Translations under genes and position numbers: made by a program
Shown here: positions 9,768-19,465 of the stretch, piece after piece
Layout: the number at the start of each line of letters is the position of its first letter
Position numbering within the stretch: the first letter of the stretch is position 1
The notes under the pieces: model-generated
What the model saw: only the letters and a program-made list of their open reading frames with translations
Databases searched by the model: none
What the model was told of the DNA's origin: nothing
From: Shinella sp032095155
GTDB lineage: Bacteria; Pseudomonadota; Alphaproteobacteria; Rhizobiales; Rhizobiaceae
Assembly: GCF_049199905.1 (NCBI RefSeq)
Contig: NZ_JBLZPK010000008.1
Location: 1 to 64,000, forward strand
Reading direction: 5' to 3'
Length of the DNA stretch: 64,000 nucleotides

Positions 9768-10451
9768 ATGAACACCATCCTGATCACCGGCACCTCATCC
9801 GGCTACGGCCTTGAAACGGCCCGCCACTTCCTCGCACGCAACTGGACCGTCATCGCGACCATGCGCACGCCGCGCGCGGATATCCTGCCGCCCTCGCCCA
9901 ACCTGCGCATCCTGCCGCTCGACGTGACGGACGCGGCAAGCATCGCGATGGCCATCGACGCCGCCGGCCCGATCGATGCGCTCGTCAACAATGCCGGCAT
10001 CGGCGTCGTCGGCGCCTTCGAGGCGACGCCGATGGCGCATATCCGCAAGGTCTTCGAGGCCAACACCTTCGGCACCATGGCTATGGTGCAGGCGGTCATC
10101 CCGCTGATGCGGGCACGCCGGTCTGGCGTCATCGTCAACGTCACATCAAGCGTGGCGCTGGCGCCGATGCCGCTTGCCGCCGCCTATACGGCGAGCAAGC
10201 AGGCGATCGAAGGCTTTACCGGCTCGCTTGCCCATGAACTCGCGCATTTCGGCATCCGCGCCAAGCTCGTCGAACCCGGCTACGCGCCGACCACGCGGTT
10301 CGCCCAGAACAGCTCCGTCAAGGTCGAGGACCTGATCCCGGAGGCCTACGCCGATTTCGCCGCTCCCATCTTCGCGCAGTTTGCCAAGCCCGTGCTGACC
10401 ACGAAGGAGACGGATGTCGCCGAAGCCGTCTGGGCGGCCGTCAACGACACC
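9768..10451 (+). CDS. Short-chain dehydrogenase/reductase, 3' end lost in gap
   Basis: NAD(P)-dependent oxidoreductase of the SDR family; 228 residues are visible before the assembly gap. Cofactor motif TGTSSGYG at 7-14, NNAG at 74-77, catalytic Ser at 127/128, and YTASK with Tyr140 and Lys144 are all present. Family members end near 245-290 residues, so only the tail is missing. An AGGAAA ribosome site precedes the ATG. It is divergent from the AraC regulator. The substrate is unknown. Confidence 0.87.
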
Positions 10452-10680
10452 NNNNNNNNNNNNNNNNNNNNNNNNNNNNNNNNNNNNNNNNNNNNNNNNN
10501 NNNNNNNNNNNNNNNNNNNNNNNNNNNNNNNNNNNNNNNNNNNNNNNNNNNNNNNNNNNNNNNNNNNNNNNNNNNNNNNNNNNNNNNNNNNNNNNNNNNN
10601 NNNNNNNNNNNNNNNNNNNNNNNNNNNNNNNNNNNNNNNNNNNNNNNNNNNNNNNNNNNNNNNNNNNNNNNNNNNNNNNN
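10452..10680. other. Assembly gap (229 N)
   Basis: Run of N that removes the 3' end of the SDR gene (plus strand) and the C-terminus of the Wzz/GumC-like gene (minus strand). The N count may be nominal, so the true length is unknown. Confidence 0.99.
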
Positions 10681-12187
10681 CGAGGCCGGCGACCAGCAGC
10701 ATGCTGCGGCCGGGACCATCGGCCTTTTGCGGCATGGAGGCTTCCGAGAGAACACGGATATTGCTGCGGGCGAGGTTCTTTTCCTCGCTCGTCTCGCGCA
10801 CACGCTTCAGCACGGCTTCGTAGATCTCGCGGGCAGCCGTCGCGCGGCGCTGGAGATCGTTGAGGCCGACCTGGCGCTGCTGCGTGTTGTTCTGCAGCGA
10901 TTTCTGGATCGACAGTTCCTTGGCGACCTGCTGCTCGGATTGCTGGGCCTGGGCGAGATCGGAGCGGGCGCGCGCGAGATTGCGCTGCAGCTCGGCCTGG
11001 ATCTCCGCCTGGAGCCCTTTCAGCGAGGCCTTGGCGGCCAGCAATTGCGGGTGACGGGCGCCGAGCGCGCTTTCAAGGCTGCCGACCGTTGCGGCCTGCT
11101 GGGCATATTGCCGGCGCAGGTCGGTCAGGGCGGACGACGCCTGATCCTGCTGGCCATTGGCCGAAATCGCGTCTTCAAGCTTGAAGTTCACGGCCGCATC
11201 CACCCGCGACTTGGCCTCGATCGACGCCTTCTGTGCGGTGGTCAAAAGTTCGTTGAGCTGCACCAGCCGCTTGTCGGCGATCAGGTTGCCGTCGGCGGTG
11301 ACCATGCCATTGCTGGCCTTGTAGGTTTCGACCGCCTCTTCCGCCTGCTGCACCTCTTCGCTGAGCTCGCGCAGACGGCTGTCGAGGGCGGAATTCGTGC
11401 GCTGATAGATCGAGGAAAAGGCCTGGTTCTCTTCTTCGAGGAAGGCATCGACGAGCGCGTTGGCGATATCGGCGGAAACCCCGCCGTCAGCGGTCGTCAC
11501 GGAGAGCGTCACGACATAGGAACTGGATTCCAGCTCCACCGCCGCAGCACGCTGCAACGCCGCGACGATCGCCGTCTTGCGCGATGCCGGATCGCCGGAA
11601 ACGCCGGAGAACATCGGGCTGTCCAGAAGCTTCAGCTTGTCGACCACCTGCCCGATCGCCTTCGGCGAGGTCAGGATCTTCGACTGGCTGTTGATCATCG
11701 ACACGATGACGTCGGGGGACGCGCTGCTCTGGGCATTCGTATCGCTGAGCTCGATCTGGCGCGGGTCGAAATAGAGGCTGGTCTGCGCGGTGTATTTCCG
11801 CGGCATCGTCGGGACCAGAACGCCACAAACCACCGCAAAAAGCGCCATAAGGGCCAGGATCAACAGGCGATGGCTCCAGGCGGCACGCAGGATCGTGCCA
11901 GCATCGAGCAGCGCGACGCGGGTGTCAGGGTCTGGCGCCGCTGCGACATTCTCGTGCTCTTCGACCACCGTTTCCCGCACGATCTGCGGCGGCACATCCT
12001 TCTCAGCGGATGGAAGCGGCGTTTCGAGGCCCCCTGCCCGCCGCGGCACGGCATCATGAATACCGCGCGCAAGAGAACCGTCACTCACGAAACCACGCCG
12101 CGCGGTCGTATGAATTGACAGCACGGGACTGCCCCGGCGTCTGCCCGGAAGCCCTTTCAGGTCGTCGTTTTTTCCAGCTCGGCTCAT
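10681..12187 (-). CDS. Polysaccharide chain-length/transport protein (Wzz/GumC/ExoP-like), C-terminus lost in gap
   Basis: Inner-membrane polysaccharide co-polymerase. About 502 residues are visible: a polar N-terminal tail of about 100 residues, membrane segment HRLLILALMALFAVVCGVLV, a Wzz periplasmic domain, a long coiled coil (about 240-440) rich in Glu, Gln and Ala, and the start of the second membrane segment (MLLVAGL) where the gap begins. The ATG at 12187 is preferred to a TTG at 12190. It is last in a minus-strand unit with a GH5 enzyme and a polymerase. Whether a cytoplasmic tyrosine-kinase domain follows, as in ExoP, cannot be seen. Confidence 0.82.
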
Positions 12188-12295
12188 CAAAAATCCAGTC
12201 GATTCGTCGGCGGGGCCGAGTCGCGATCCGGTCTGGAATCTATTGCCTTATAGTTAACGAGACGTAACTCAAGGGGACTTCCGACCGTTCAGCCG

Positions 12296-13396
12296 TCAGG
12301 CCGGCGGCAGGGTCGAGCAGGCTTTTGCATCCGGTTGTTTGCCCGGTGTCAGCGGCAAAGCGGAAAGCTGCTTGCGCTCGCCCTTCGCCGTCGGCTGCAC
12401 ATTGTTGATCTCCTCCGGTGACCACCAATCTCCCGCCGCCCAATAGCTGAAGCCGAGCCAGGCATCGGCATTGTCGTCAAGCGTTCTGGTCATCGCCTTG
12501 AGGCCGGCCAGACAGGCTGCATCCTGCGAGCCGCCGAACTCGCCGAGAAACCCCTTTTTGCCGGTTTCGCGCAGCCAGGCCGTGACGTCGACCAGGGCGG
12601 CATTTGCCGCTTCCGCCGCCACACAGCCGGCAGCGGTGCCCGAGGAGTCGGCATCCAGATACTGATGAAACTCGTAGGCGTAATTGTCGATCGGATCCTT
12701 CACACCGCGCATGATCTCCGCATTCGAACCGCCGGGACTTTCCACCCGCCAGCTATGCGCGCCGCTCCAACGTGTACCCGGCACGAGAACGAGGTTGCGT
12801 GCACCGACGCTGCGGATGCCGGCGATAGCGTCGTTTGCCATGCCGAGCCATTCGGAGGCGGGAATATCGTAGGGTTCGTTCATCAGGCCGAAGAGTACGT
12901 CGGGCTCGTTGGCGAATTCCGCGGCAAGGCGGATCCAGAGGTCGGCAAAAGCGAAGGCCGGCACGTCGGGCGTGCCAAGCCGGGCCTTGTCGTAATAGCC
13001 GAAGGCGTGCGGATCGAGCAGCACGGTCATCCCATGGTCGCGCAGCCCCTGCACGGCCGCCTTCAGCCGGTCGACCTCGGCCGCGCTCAGCGGGCTGTTC
13101 AGCGTCGGCTGGAGCCGGTCCCAGGAAAAGGGAAGCCGCACGATATTCATGCCCTTGCCGGCAAAATAGGCGACGGTCTTTTCCGAGGGGTAGATGAAGT
13201 TCTTGCCTTCGACGCCGTCGCGGTCACCATATTCGGCGCCCGAGAGGTTGATGCCCTTGAAGCACACGCCGGCCGCCGCCGCAGGCTGCGCTGCAACGGC
13301 AGCGGCAAAAAGCAGGCCCGCAAACGCATGGCGGTACAGCGCCTTGGGCCCGCCGATTTTCACAGAGAAACGTTGGTGCGGGTTCTGGCAAGACAT
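12296..13396 (-). CDS. Secreted glycoside hydrolase family 5 (endoglucanase-like)
   Basis: Hydrolyses beta-glycosidic links, probably in or near the exopolysaccharide of this locus. It has 366 residues: signal peptide to about residue 42, then a TIM barrel. The acid/base is Glu174 in LMNEPYD, the nucleophile is Glu286 in FLGEFGG, and RLPFSWDRLQP and YEFHQYLD are family segments. Its ATG overlaps the stop of the polymerase gene (TGATG), so translation is probably coupled. Extracellular GH5 enzymes are common in polysaccharide clusters, where they trim or release the product. Confidence 0.87.
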   Translation of the reverse strand: MSCQNPHQRFSVKIGGPKALYRHAFAGLLFAAAVAAQPAAAAGVCFKGINLSGAEYGDRDGVEGKNFIYPSEKTVAYFAGKGMNIVRLPFSWDRLQPTLNSPLSAAEVDRLKAAVQGLRDHGMTVLLDPHAFGYYDKARLGTPDVPAFAFADLWIRLAAEFANEPDVLFGLMNEPYDIPASEWLGMANDAIAGIRSVGARNLVLVPGTRWSGAHSWRVESPGGSNAEIMRGVKDPIDNYAYEFHQYLDADSSGTAAGCVAAEAANAALVDVTAWLRETGKKGFLGEFGGSQDAACLAGLKAMTRTLDDNADAWLGFSYWAAGDWWSPEEINNVQPTAKGERKQLSALPLTPGKQPDAKACSTLPPA

Positions 13397-14679
13397 CACG
13401 ACAGGCTTTTCCGTGGCAGGGCAGCGGTGCTGGCGGGTACCACCGTGGGCATCATACGCGGCGCCGTCTGTTGACGGGCATAGCCCACCAGCAGCCACAT
13501 CAATCCGGCGATCTTGGCGGTGAAGACCGGCGTCGCACCGATCATCAGATTGAAGAACAGGAAGATAGGCAAAGCCTGTGCCAGCCGGCGTTGCGCGGGC
13601 GTGTCGCCCGCCGGATACAGCGATACAAACAGCCAGAAAGCAATCATCGCGAAGATCGTGCCGCCATAGATGATATAGACATAGCCGCTGTCGGCATAAT
13701 ACGCGGCCTTTGTGGCATAGAAGCCAAGGAAGCCGAAAACATCCATCTCGGAGACGTGGCGCATGGTCACCACGATGCGACCGTTCAGATTGTCGCCCGT
13801 CGCGTTGGGATTGAGCAGGAAGATCGCGGTGCCGGCCAGCAGGATCAGCGGCATGGTCACAAGGCTCACCAGCTTCGGCACGCGCGGGAAGACAAAATAT
13901 CCGCCTACGCAGACGGCGGCAAAGGTCAGCATGGTGCGCGAGGCCGTCGTGAGCAGGATCAGCACGATGCAGGCGACAAGCCACAGTTTCATCCCGCGCT
14001 TCATCTCGTCCCAGAAGAACAGCGTGTACATCATCATCACGCCGCCGAAGTTCGATAGCGATACTTGCTCCAGAAACAGCGAGGAGGCGCGGTGACCGAT
14101 CAGGCCGAAGCTGAGCCGTCCCTTGAAACCGAGCGCATTGCCGAACAGACCGGTCTTGTCCCATTCCGGCGGCTCGAGCCCGCGCGTTGTCAGGAAGTAA
14201 TAGCCGGGCTTGAAGAGATCGGCATAGAGCGTCAGCGAGAAAATCTCGCACAGCAGCACCGCCATGACAGCCGCCAGCGACAGCAGGAAGGCGGCCTTCA
14301 CTGTCGCCCGGTTCGACCAGGTGCCGAGCGTAGCGAAACAAAAGATGATCAGGATATTGCGAAAATAGTCGACGAAAACCATGCGGTTGATGGCTGACAT
14401 ATAGATCGCCATCACCAGCGTGAAGACGGTGAAGAGAAGAACGCCGATGTCCTCCTCGTAAAGCCCTTTGCGCAGGATATAGAGAAGGCCGGCAAAGAGG
14501 ATGAGGATTTCCGTCAGCGCCACATGGGCAAAACCGAGCGGCATCACGTGCGCGTTGATCAACGCGAGCACGCCATTGTAGAGCACGGAAGAAACCGCGA
14601 CGGCGATTATAATAAAATCGCGCGTCTCCAAGGGTCTGTTGTCTGTCACTGCACCCGATGCCGACGAATCGCTATGCAC
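13396..14679 (-). CDS. O-antigen/exopolysaccharide polymerase-like membrane protein (Wzy type)
   Basis: Polytopic membrane protein, about 418-427 residues with 10-12 hydrophobic segments (for example FIIIAVAVSSVLYNGVLALI and LWLVACIVLILLTTASRTML) and a larger periplasmic loop near 190-260 containing RASSLFLEQVSLSNFGG. This layout fits the O-antigen ligase/polymerase superfamily. Start uncertain: GTG at 14679 or GTG at 14649, neither with a strong ribosome site. It is first in the unit with GH5 and the Wzz-like gene and divergent from the RTX gene. The polymer it makes cannot be named. Confidence 0.72.
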   Translation of the reverse strand: MHSDSSASGAVTDNRPLETRDFIIIAVAVSSVLYNGVLALINAHVMPLGFAHVALTEILILFAGLLYILRKGLYEEDIGVLLFTVFTLVMAIYMSAINRMVFVDYFRNILIIFCFATLGTWSNRATVKAAFLLSLAAVMAVLLCEIFSLTLYADLFKPGYYFLTTRGLEPPEWDKTGLFGNALGFKGRLSFGLIGHRASSLFLEQVSLSNFGGVMMMYTLFFWDEMKRGMKLWLVACIVLILLTTASRTMLTFAAVCVGGYFVFPRVPKLVSLVTMPLILLAGTAIFLLNPNATGDNLNGRIVVTMRHVSEMDVFGFLGFYATKAAYYADSGYVYIIYGGTIFAMIAFWLFVSLYPAGDTPAQRRLAQALPIFLFFNLMIGATPVFTAKIAGLMWLLVGYARQQTAPRMMPTVVPASTAALPRKSLS

Positions 14680-14925
14680 GCACGATAACAGAGCCGCGCA
14701 TCGCAAAAAAGCGATGCCGGCTGCGAAGTCAGACTGCAATCCAAAACAACCGATACGTTTATGTTCATCGCCATAAGATTGCACGCCCCTGTACAAGGTG
14801 GTAGGAGTGCTCTGTCGCCGCACGGGGAAGGCGCGGACTGCACCAGAACGGAATGACACGCACCCGGCGACTTCGTTGCCGGGATTGGATGCTTGCGGCG
14901 TGATCTTGCCTTTGGGGGACAGGAT

Positions 14926-17900
14926 ATGGCAGTCGCAGGCACTGACGAAATCCGCGTCAACAGCTATGTCGACGGTGAGCAGGTCGGTTCGCGCACCGCG
15001 GTGCTGGCGGATGGCGGCTGGGTTGTGACCTGGACTTCCGAAGGCCAGGACGGATCGGAGCTCGGCGTCTATCAGCAGGCCTTTTCCCCCGACGGACAGC
15101 CGGCCGGCACCGAAACCCAGGTCAATTCGACGATAGATAACAGGCAATTCGGGCAGAAGATCGCGCCGCTGGATGGCGGCGGCTGGGTTGTGGTGTGGCA
15201 ATCTTATGGGCAGGACGGCTCCGGCAACGGCATCTACCAGCAGGTTTTTGACGCGGCGGGCAATGCGGCAGGCCCGGAAACCCGGATCAACGGGACGGTA
15301 GTCAACAGCCAGATTTCGCCTGAGATTGCCGCCCTTCCCGGCGGCGGCTGGGTCGTCACCTGGCAGTCCTACGGGCAGGATGGCGCCGGTTGGGGTATCT
15401 ACCAGCAGGCCTATGGCGCCGACCATCAGCCGATCGACGCCGAGACGCGGGTCAATGTCGAGCATCGCGGCGATCAATCCGGCGCCCGTATTGCCGCTCT
15501 CGAGGACGGCAGCTGGGTGGTGATCTGGCAATCGGAAAGCCAGAACCTGGCTGGTTGGGAGATCTACCAACGGCTTTTTGCCGCCGACGGCACCGTCACA
15601 TCCGAAACGCGTGTCCATCTCGCGAATGCCGGAGACCAGACGGATGCGCAGATCATGCCGCTTCCGGATGGCGGATGGGTTGTCGCATGGCAATCGCCCG
15701 GCGCTTCCGGCCTTGACGTTTTCCAGCGGGTCTTCAATTCCGATGGGACGGCCCGCACCCAGGATATCCGCGTCAACAGCCACGAGGCCGGCGACCAGAC
15801 CCTGCCGCAGATCACCGCGCTTGCCAACGGCCGATGGGTTGTCACCTGGCAATCCGCGGGTCAGGACGAGGAGTTCGGCACCGGCATCTACCAGCAGGTC
15901 TTCGACATCGGGGGTAATGCGGTCGGCGCGGAGAGGCAGGTCAACACCTATACACCTTCCGATCAGGCAGCACCGCAGATCACCACGCTTTCGGGCGGCG
16001 GATGGGTCGTCACCTGGACATCCTTCCAGCAGGACGGCGATGGCGGAGGCGTCTATCAGCAGGCCTTCAACGCTGATGGCGAGGCCATCGGCGGCGAAAT
16101 CCGCGTCAACATTTATATGGCCGGAAGCCAGCTCTTGCCCGAAATAAGAGCGCTTGCAAACGACGCCTGGGTCGTCGTCTGGGAATCCGGGGACCAGGAT
16201 GGCTCCAACAAGGGTGTCTACCAACGCATCTTCTGGATCAACGATGCGCCGACGGCAAAGGCAATTCCACAGCAGACTGCGACAGAGGAGCAAGCCTTCA
16301 GCTTCACGCTTGCGGCAGATACGTTCAAGGATCCGGATACGTTCGACACCTTCATCCGCAGCGCCAAACTGACGAGCGGAGCATCGCTTCCCGCCTGGCT
16401 GCATTTCGATCCGGCGACGGGAAAATTTTCCGGAACGCCTGGCAATGACGATGTCGGCACCCTGCTCATCCGCGTGACGGCGACCGATACGAGCGGCGCA
16501 ACCGGGTCGACGGTTCTCAAGCTCCTCGTGCAGAACGTGAACGACGACCCGCAGGTCGCGGCTGCTATACCCGTGAAGACCGCGACCGAGGACAAGGCGT
16601 TTTCCTACACCATTCCCTCGGGCACCTTCATCGATCCCGACAAATCCGACGTGCTCACCTATAGCGCGAAGCTCGCAAACGGCAGTGCCCTGCCCGGCTG
16701 GCTCACCTTCAATGCCACGACACGCACCTTTTCCGGCACGCCCGACAACGACGCCGTCGGTACCCTCAACATCCGCATGGTCGCCACGGACTTGAGCGGG
16801 CGGACGGCGCAAACCACTTTTACGCTCACCGTCGCCAATGTGAACGACGCCCCTCAGGTCGCCACCACCATTCCGGCACGGGTTGCGACCGAGGACAAGG
16901 CCTTTTCCTACACCATTCCCTCGGGCACCTTCATCGATCCCGACAAATCCGACGTGCTCACCTATAGTGCCAAGCTCGCAAACGGCAGCGCCCTGCCCGG
17001 CTGGCTCAAATTCAACGCCGCCACCCGCACCTTCTCCGGCACGCCCGACAACGGCGCCGTGGGCACTCTGATCATCCGCATGGTCGCCACGGACTTGAGC
17101 GGAAGCACGGCGCAAGCCACCTTCACGCTCACCGTCGCCAATGTGAACGACGGGCCAACCCTACCCGCAACCATCGCTGCAACCACCTTCGAAAATGCGC
17201 CGCTGACCCTCGATGTCTTGTCGCGCGCGCATGATGACGATGGCGACGTGCTCAAAGTCACCGCCGCATCCGTCCGCTCCGGTTTCGGCAGCGTATCCAT
17301 CACCAAGGACGGCCGGTTGCTGTATGATCCGACGCTTGCCGCCAACCAGAATATCGGCACCGGCGAGGCCAAGGCCGTCGTCATCCGCTATACGGTTTCC
17401 GATGGAAAGGGCGGCACAGCGACGGGCGATATCACCCTGACGGTCAAAGGCATTTCGCCCGACATCTTCAAGGGCGGTGCGGGAAACGACATGCTGCGCG
17501 GCAGCAAGGACGGCGACATTCTCTATGGCTATGCCGGCCATGATACGCTCGATGGCGGCGCGGGCGCCGATCGACTCTATGGCGCGACCGGCAACGACAC
17601 CTACATCATCGACAATCTGAAGGACCTGACGGTTGAAAACGCCAATGAAGGCATCGACCTCATCAAGGCCTCCGTCAGCTGGACCCTTGCCGCGAACACC
17701 GAGAACCTGACGCTGATGGGTACGGCCCGCATCAACGGGACGGGCAACACGCTCGCAAACAAGCTTCTCGGCAATGCGGGCAACAACGTGCTCGACGGGC
17801 GCGCCGGCGACGACACGCTGACGGGCGGCCGAGGTGCCGATTCCCTCTATGGCGGAGCGGGCAAGGATGTCTTCGTGTTCCTCACCACAGCAGATTCCAC

Positions 17901-18174
17901 CGTCGCGGCGAGCGGGCGCGACACGATTTTCGACTTTACCAAGGGCGACAGGATCGACCTGCGCTCCCTCGATGCGAACCTGAAGATCGCCGCCGATCAG
18001 GCTTTCGTCTTCATCGGCACGGAGAAATTTCACAAGGAAGCAGGCGAGCTGCGTTACGACAAGGCGCTCTCCGGCACCTATATTTACGGCGATACGAATG
18101 GCGACGGCCTTGCCGACTTCGCCATCCATCTCGACGACCCCATCATCCTGACGAAGGGTGATTTTCTGCTCTAG
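14926..18174 (+). CDS. Large secreted RTX repeat protein with propeller-like and cadherin-like repeats
   Basis: 1082 residues, no classical signal peptide; probably exported by a type I system through its C-terminus. Residues 1-435 hold eight repeats of 52-56 residues, each with G-x-W-V-V-x-W (at about 31, 86, 141, 196, 250, 303, 359, 414) and a Y-Q-Q-x-F, which suggests a beta-propeller. Residues about 446-745 hold three cadherin/Ig-like repeats of about 100 residues, the last two nearly identical. A further cadherin-like unit follows. From about 847 come calcium-binding nonapeptides (GGAGNDMLRG, LDGGAGADRLYG, LTGGRGADSLYGG) and a serralysin-type C-terminus. GGGGGAC precedes the ATG. No exporter genes are in the window. 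Likely an adhesin or matrix protein. Confidence 0.85.
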   Translation: MAVAGTDEIRVNSYVDGEQVGSRTAVLADGGWVVTWTSEGQDGSELGVYQQAFSPDGQPAGTETQVNSTIDNRQFGQKIAPLDGGGWVVVWQSYGQDGSGNGIYQQVFDAAGNAAGPETRINGTVVNSQISPEIAALPGGGWVVTWQSYGQDGAGWGIYQQAYGADHQPIDAETRVNVEHRGDQSGARIAALEDGSWVVIWQSESQNLAGWEIYQRLFAADGTVTSETRVHLANAGDQTDAQIMPLPDGGWVVAWQSPGASGLDVFQRVFNSDGTARTQDIRVNSHEAGDQTLPQITALANGRWVVTWQSAGQDEEFGTGIYQQVFDIGGNAVGAERQVNTYTPSDQAAPQITTLSGGGWVVTWTSFQQDGDGGGVYQQAFNADGEAIGGEIRVNIYMAGSQLLPEIRALANDAWVVVWESGDQDGSNKGVYQRIFWINDAPTAKAIPQQTATEEQAFSFTLAADTFKDPDTFDTFIRSAKLTSGASLPAWLHFDPATGKFSGTPGNDDVGTLLIRVTATDTSGATGSTVLKLLVQNVNDDPQVAAAIPVKTATEDKAFSYTIPSGTFIDPDKSDVLTYSAKLANGSALPGWLTFNATTRTFSGTPDNDAVGTLNIRMVATDLSGRTAQTTFTLTVANVNDAPQVATTIPARVATEDKAFSYTIPSGTFIDPDKSDVLTYSAKLANGSALPGWLKFNAATRTFSGTPDNGAVGTLIIRMVATDLSGSTAQATFTLTVANVNDGPTLPATIAATTFENAPLTLDVLSRAHDDDGDVLKVTAASVRSGFGSVSITKDGRLLYDPTLAANQNIGTGEAKAVVIRYTVSDGKGGTATGDITLTVKGISPDIFKGGAGNDMLRGSKDGDILYGYAGHDTLDGGAGADRLYGATGNDTYIIDNLKDLTVENANEGIDLIKASVSWTLAANTENLTLMGTARINGTGNTLANKLLGNAGNNVLDGRAGDDTLTGGRGADSLYGGAGKDVFVFLTTADSTVAASGRDTIFDFTKGDRIDLRSLDANLKIAADQAFVFIGTEKFHKEAGELRYDKALSGTYIYGDTNGDGLADFAIHLDDPIILTKGDFLL
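16555..17157 (+). repeat. Tandem 303-bp duplication inside the RTX gene
   Basis: Two successive cadherin-like units repeat with a period of 303 bases (101 codons). Long stretches are identical, for example from GCGACCGAGGACAAGG at 16582 and again at 16885, through the ATCCCGACAAATCCGACGTG segment. The near identity, including silent positions, points to a recent unequal duplication or ongoing homogenisation. Confidence 0.85.
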
Positions 18175-18725
18175 CTGCCGGCCGTTTCAAGCGCCTCCCA
18201 GCTTTCGTCCATGGCATAAGTCGGCGACAGGAACGGGATGCCGATATGACCGTAGCGCACGGAAAGCTGCCGCTCGGCCGTCTCCTCGTCCACCTTGGCA
18301 ATCTTGGCGAGATAGATGACGGAGGCAAGGCCCGTGCGGTCGGCACCCGACCGGCAATGAATGAGGATCGGCCGCGGCGCATCCTGCAGGATCGCCACGA
18401 GCCGCGCCGCACCGTTCGCGTCCAAACGCTGGTCGGCGACCATCGGGAAATCGACGAGCCCGATGCCCAGGCGTTTTGCCGTTGCCGCCTCCTCGTCGTA
18501 CCAGGCCTCCTTTTCGTGCCGGCCGCGCAGGTTGATGATCGTGCGGATGCCGTAGCGTCCGGCATAGCCTGCGATGTCGGCGGCCGTCGGCTGGTTCGAG
18601 CGATAGACCTCGCCCGGCACAACGGGGGCGAAATTGCCCGTCACTTGAATGCCTACGAGATAGCTGCCGGCCACCGCGGCGCCGATGCCGAGGACGAGCG
18701 CCGCCTTTTTGAGAAAACCGTTCAT
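18171..18725 (-). CDS. Membrane-anchored dual-specificity/tyrosine phosphatase
   Basis: 184 residues. An N-terminal membrane segment (about 6-28) is followed by a periplasm-facing cysteine phosphatase domain with the P-loop HCRSGADR (nucleophile Cys124, Arg130) and an upstream Asp-containing loop (LVDFPM). It resembles the DSP/PTP proteins linked to envelope or polysaccharide control in rhizobia. The ATG at 18725 has AGGA 7 bases upstream; ATGs at 18740 and 18752 are alternatives. Its stop overlaps the RTX gene stop (convergent). Substrate unknown. Confidence 0.82.
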   Translation of the reverse strand: MNGFLKKAALVLGIGAAVAGSYLVGIQVTGNFAPVVPGEVYRSNQPTAADIAGYAGRYGIRTIINLRGRHEKEAWYDEEAATAKRLGIGLVDFPMVADQRLDANGAARLVAILQDAPRPILIHCRSGADRTGLASVIYLAKIAKVDEETAERQLSVRYGHIGIPFLSPTYAMDESWEALETAGS

Positions 18726-18784
18726 CTGCGATCCTGCCATTGTTGGCGGCAAAATCGATGATGCGGCTGACAGGGCGCTGAACG

Positions 18785-19465
18785 TCAGTCAGGCCGGCGT
18801 AGCGCCGCCACATGCATGGACCGGCGCAGCGAAAAGCCGATCGTCTCGTAAAGACCGATGGCGGCCGTATTGCTGGCAAAGGCATGCAGGTAGGGCTGTG
18901 CGCCGGCCTCCACGATCTTAGCGGCGACATGAAGCGACAGGCGCCGCGCATAGCCCTTGCCGCGATGGTCGGGATGCGTGCAGACGCCGCTGAGCTCGGT
19001 GTAGCCAGGCTGCTTCATGCGCTCGCCGGCCATGGCGACGATGCGTCCACCTTCGCGCACGCCCCAGAAACGGCCGAGCGCCTGTGATTTCAGCGAGAAG
19101 GGGCCGGGCTTGGTCAATGTGGCGAGCGCCATCATCTCCTCGGCATCCTCAGCGCCGAGCGCAACGATGGCCTCGTCCGGCGCAATGACCGGGACATCCT
19201 GTGCGATCATCTGCACGGCCTCCGTCGCGACCAGCGTTTCGAAGCCGGCGGGCGGCAGGACAGGATGAGCCTGGAGAAAATAGAGCGTTTCACCGGGCCG
19301 CACGAGGGACGCGAAATCGGCTGCGGCCTGCGGCGTGTCCTCCGCCGTTCCCGCAAGCGACAGGAACCCCGGCGCATAGCGGCGAGCAAGGCCGTCGCCT
19401 TCGGCAAGCGGTGCATGGACGGTTGAAAGCGCGCTCCAGATCGGTCGGTCGAGCAAGGTGTTCAT
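18785..19465 (-). CDS. GNAT family N-acetyltransferase
   Basis: 226 residues. The C-terminal half is a GNAT fold with an acetyl-CoA loop in HPDHRGKGYARRLSLHVAAK and a closing NTAAIGLYETIGF segment. The N-terminal part is less conserved, as in FR47-like acetyltransferases. A GGAGGG ribosome site precedes the ATG. Start and MarR stop overlap by 4 bases (ATGA), so the two genes are co-translated. Acceptor unknown. Confidence 0.85.
   Translation of the reverse strand: MNTLLDRPIWSALSTVHAPLAEGDGLARRYAPGFLSLAGTAEDTPQAAADFASLVRPGETLYFLQAHPVLPPAGFETLVATEAVQMIAQDVPVIAPDEAIVALGAEDAEEMMALATLTKPGPFSLKSQALGRFWGVREGGRIVAMAGERMKQPGYTELSGVCTHPDHRGKGYARRLSLHVAAKIVEAGAQPYLHAFASNTAAIGLYETIGFSLRRSMHVAALRRPD

Noticed and set aside
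13397..14341. Upstream extension of the GH5 frame
   Set aside because: Overlaps the polymerase gene in another frame; the signal peptide and TGATG junction place the GH5 start at 13396.
14698..14717. GCATCGC-AAAAAA-GCGATGC hairpin between polymerase and RTX genes
   Set aside because: Short stem without a T-run; could be an operator but nothing identifies its binder.
14680..17115. Extension of the polymerase ORF across the RTX gene
   Set aside because: The extra 800 residues are antisense to the RTX repeats and low-complexity; the membrane protein itself starts near 14679 or 14649.
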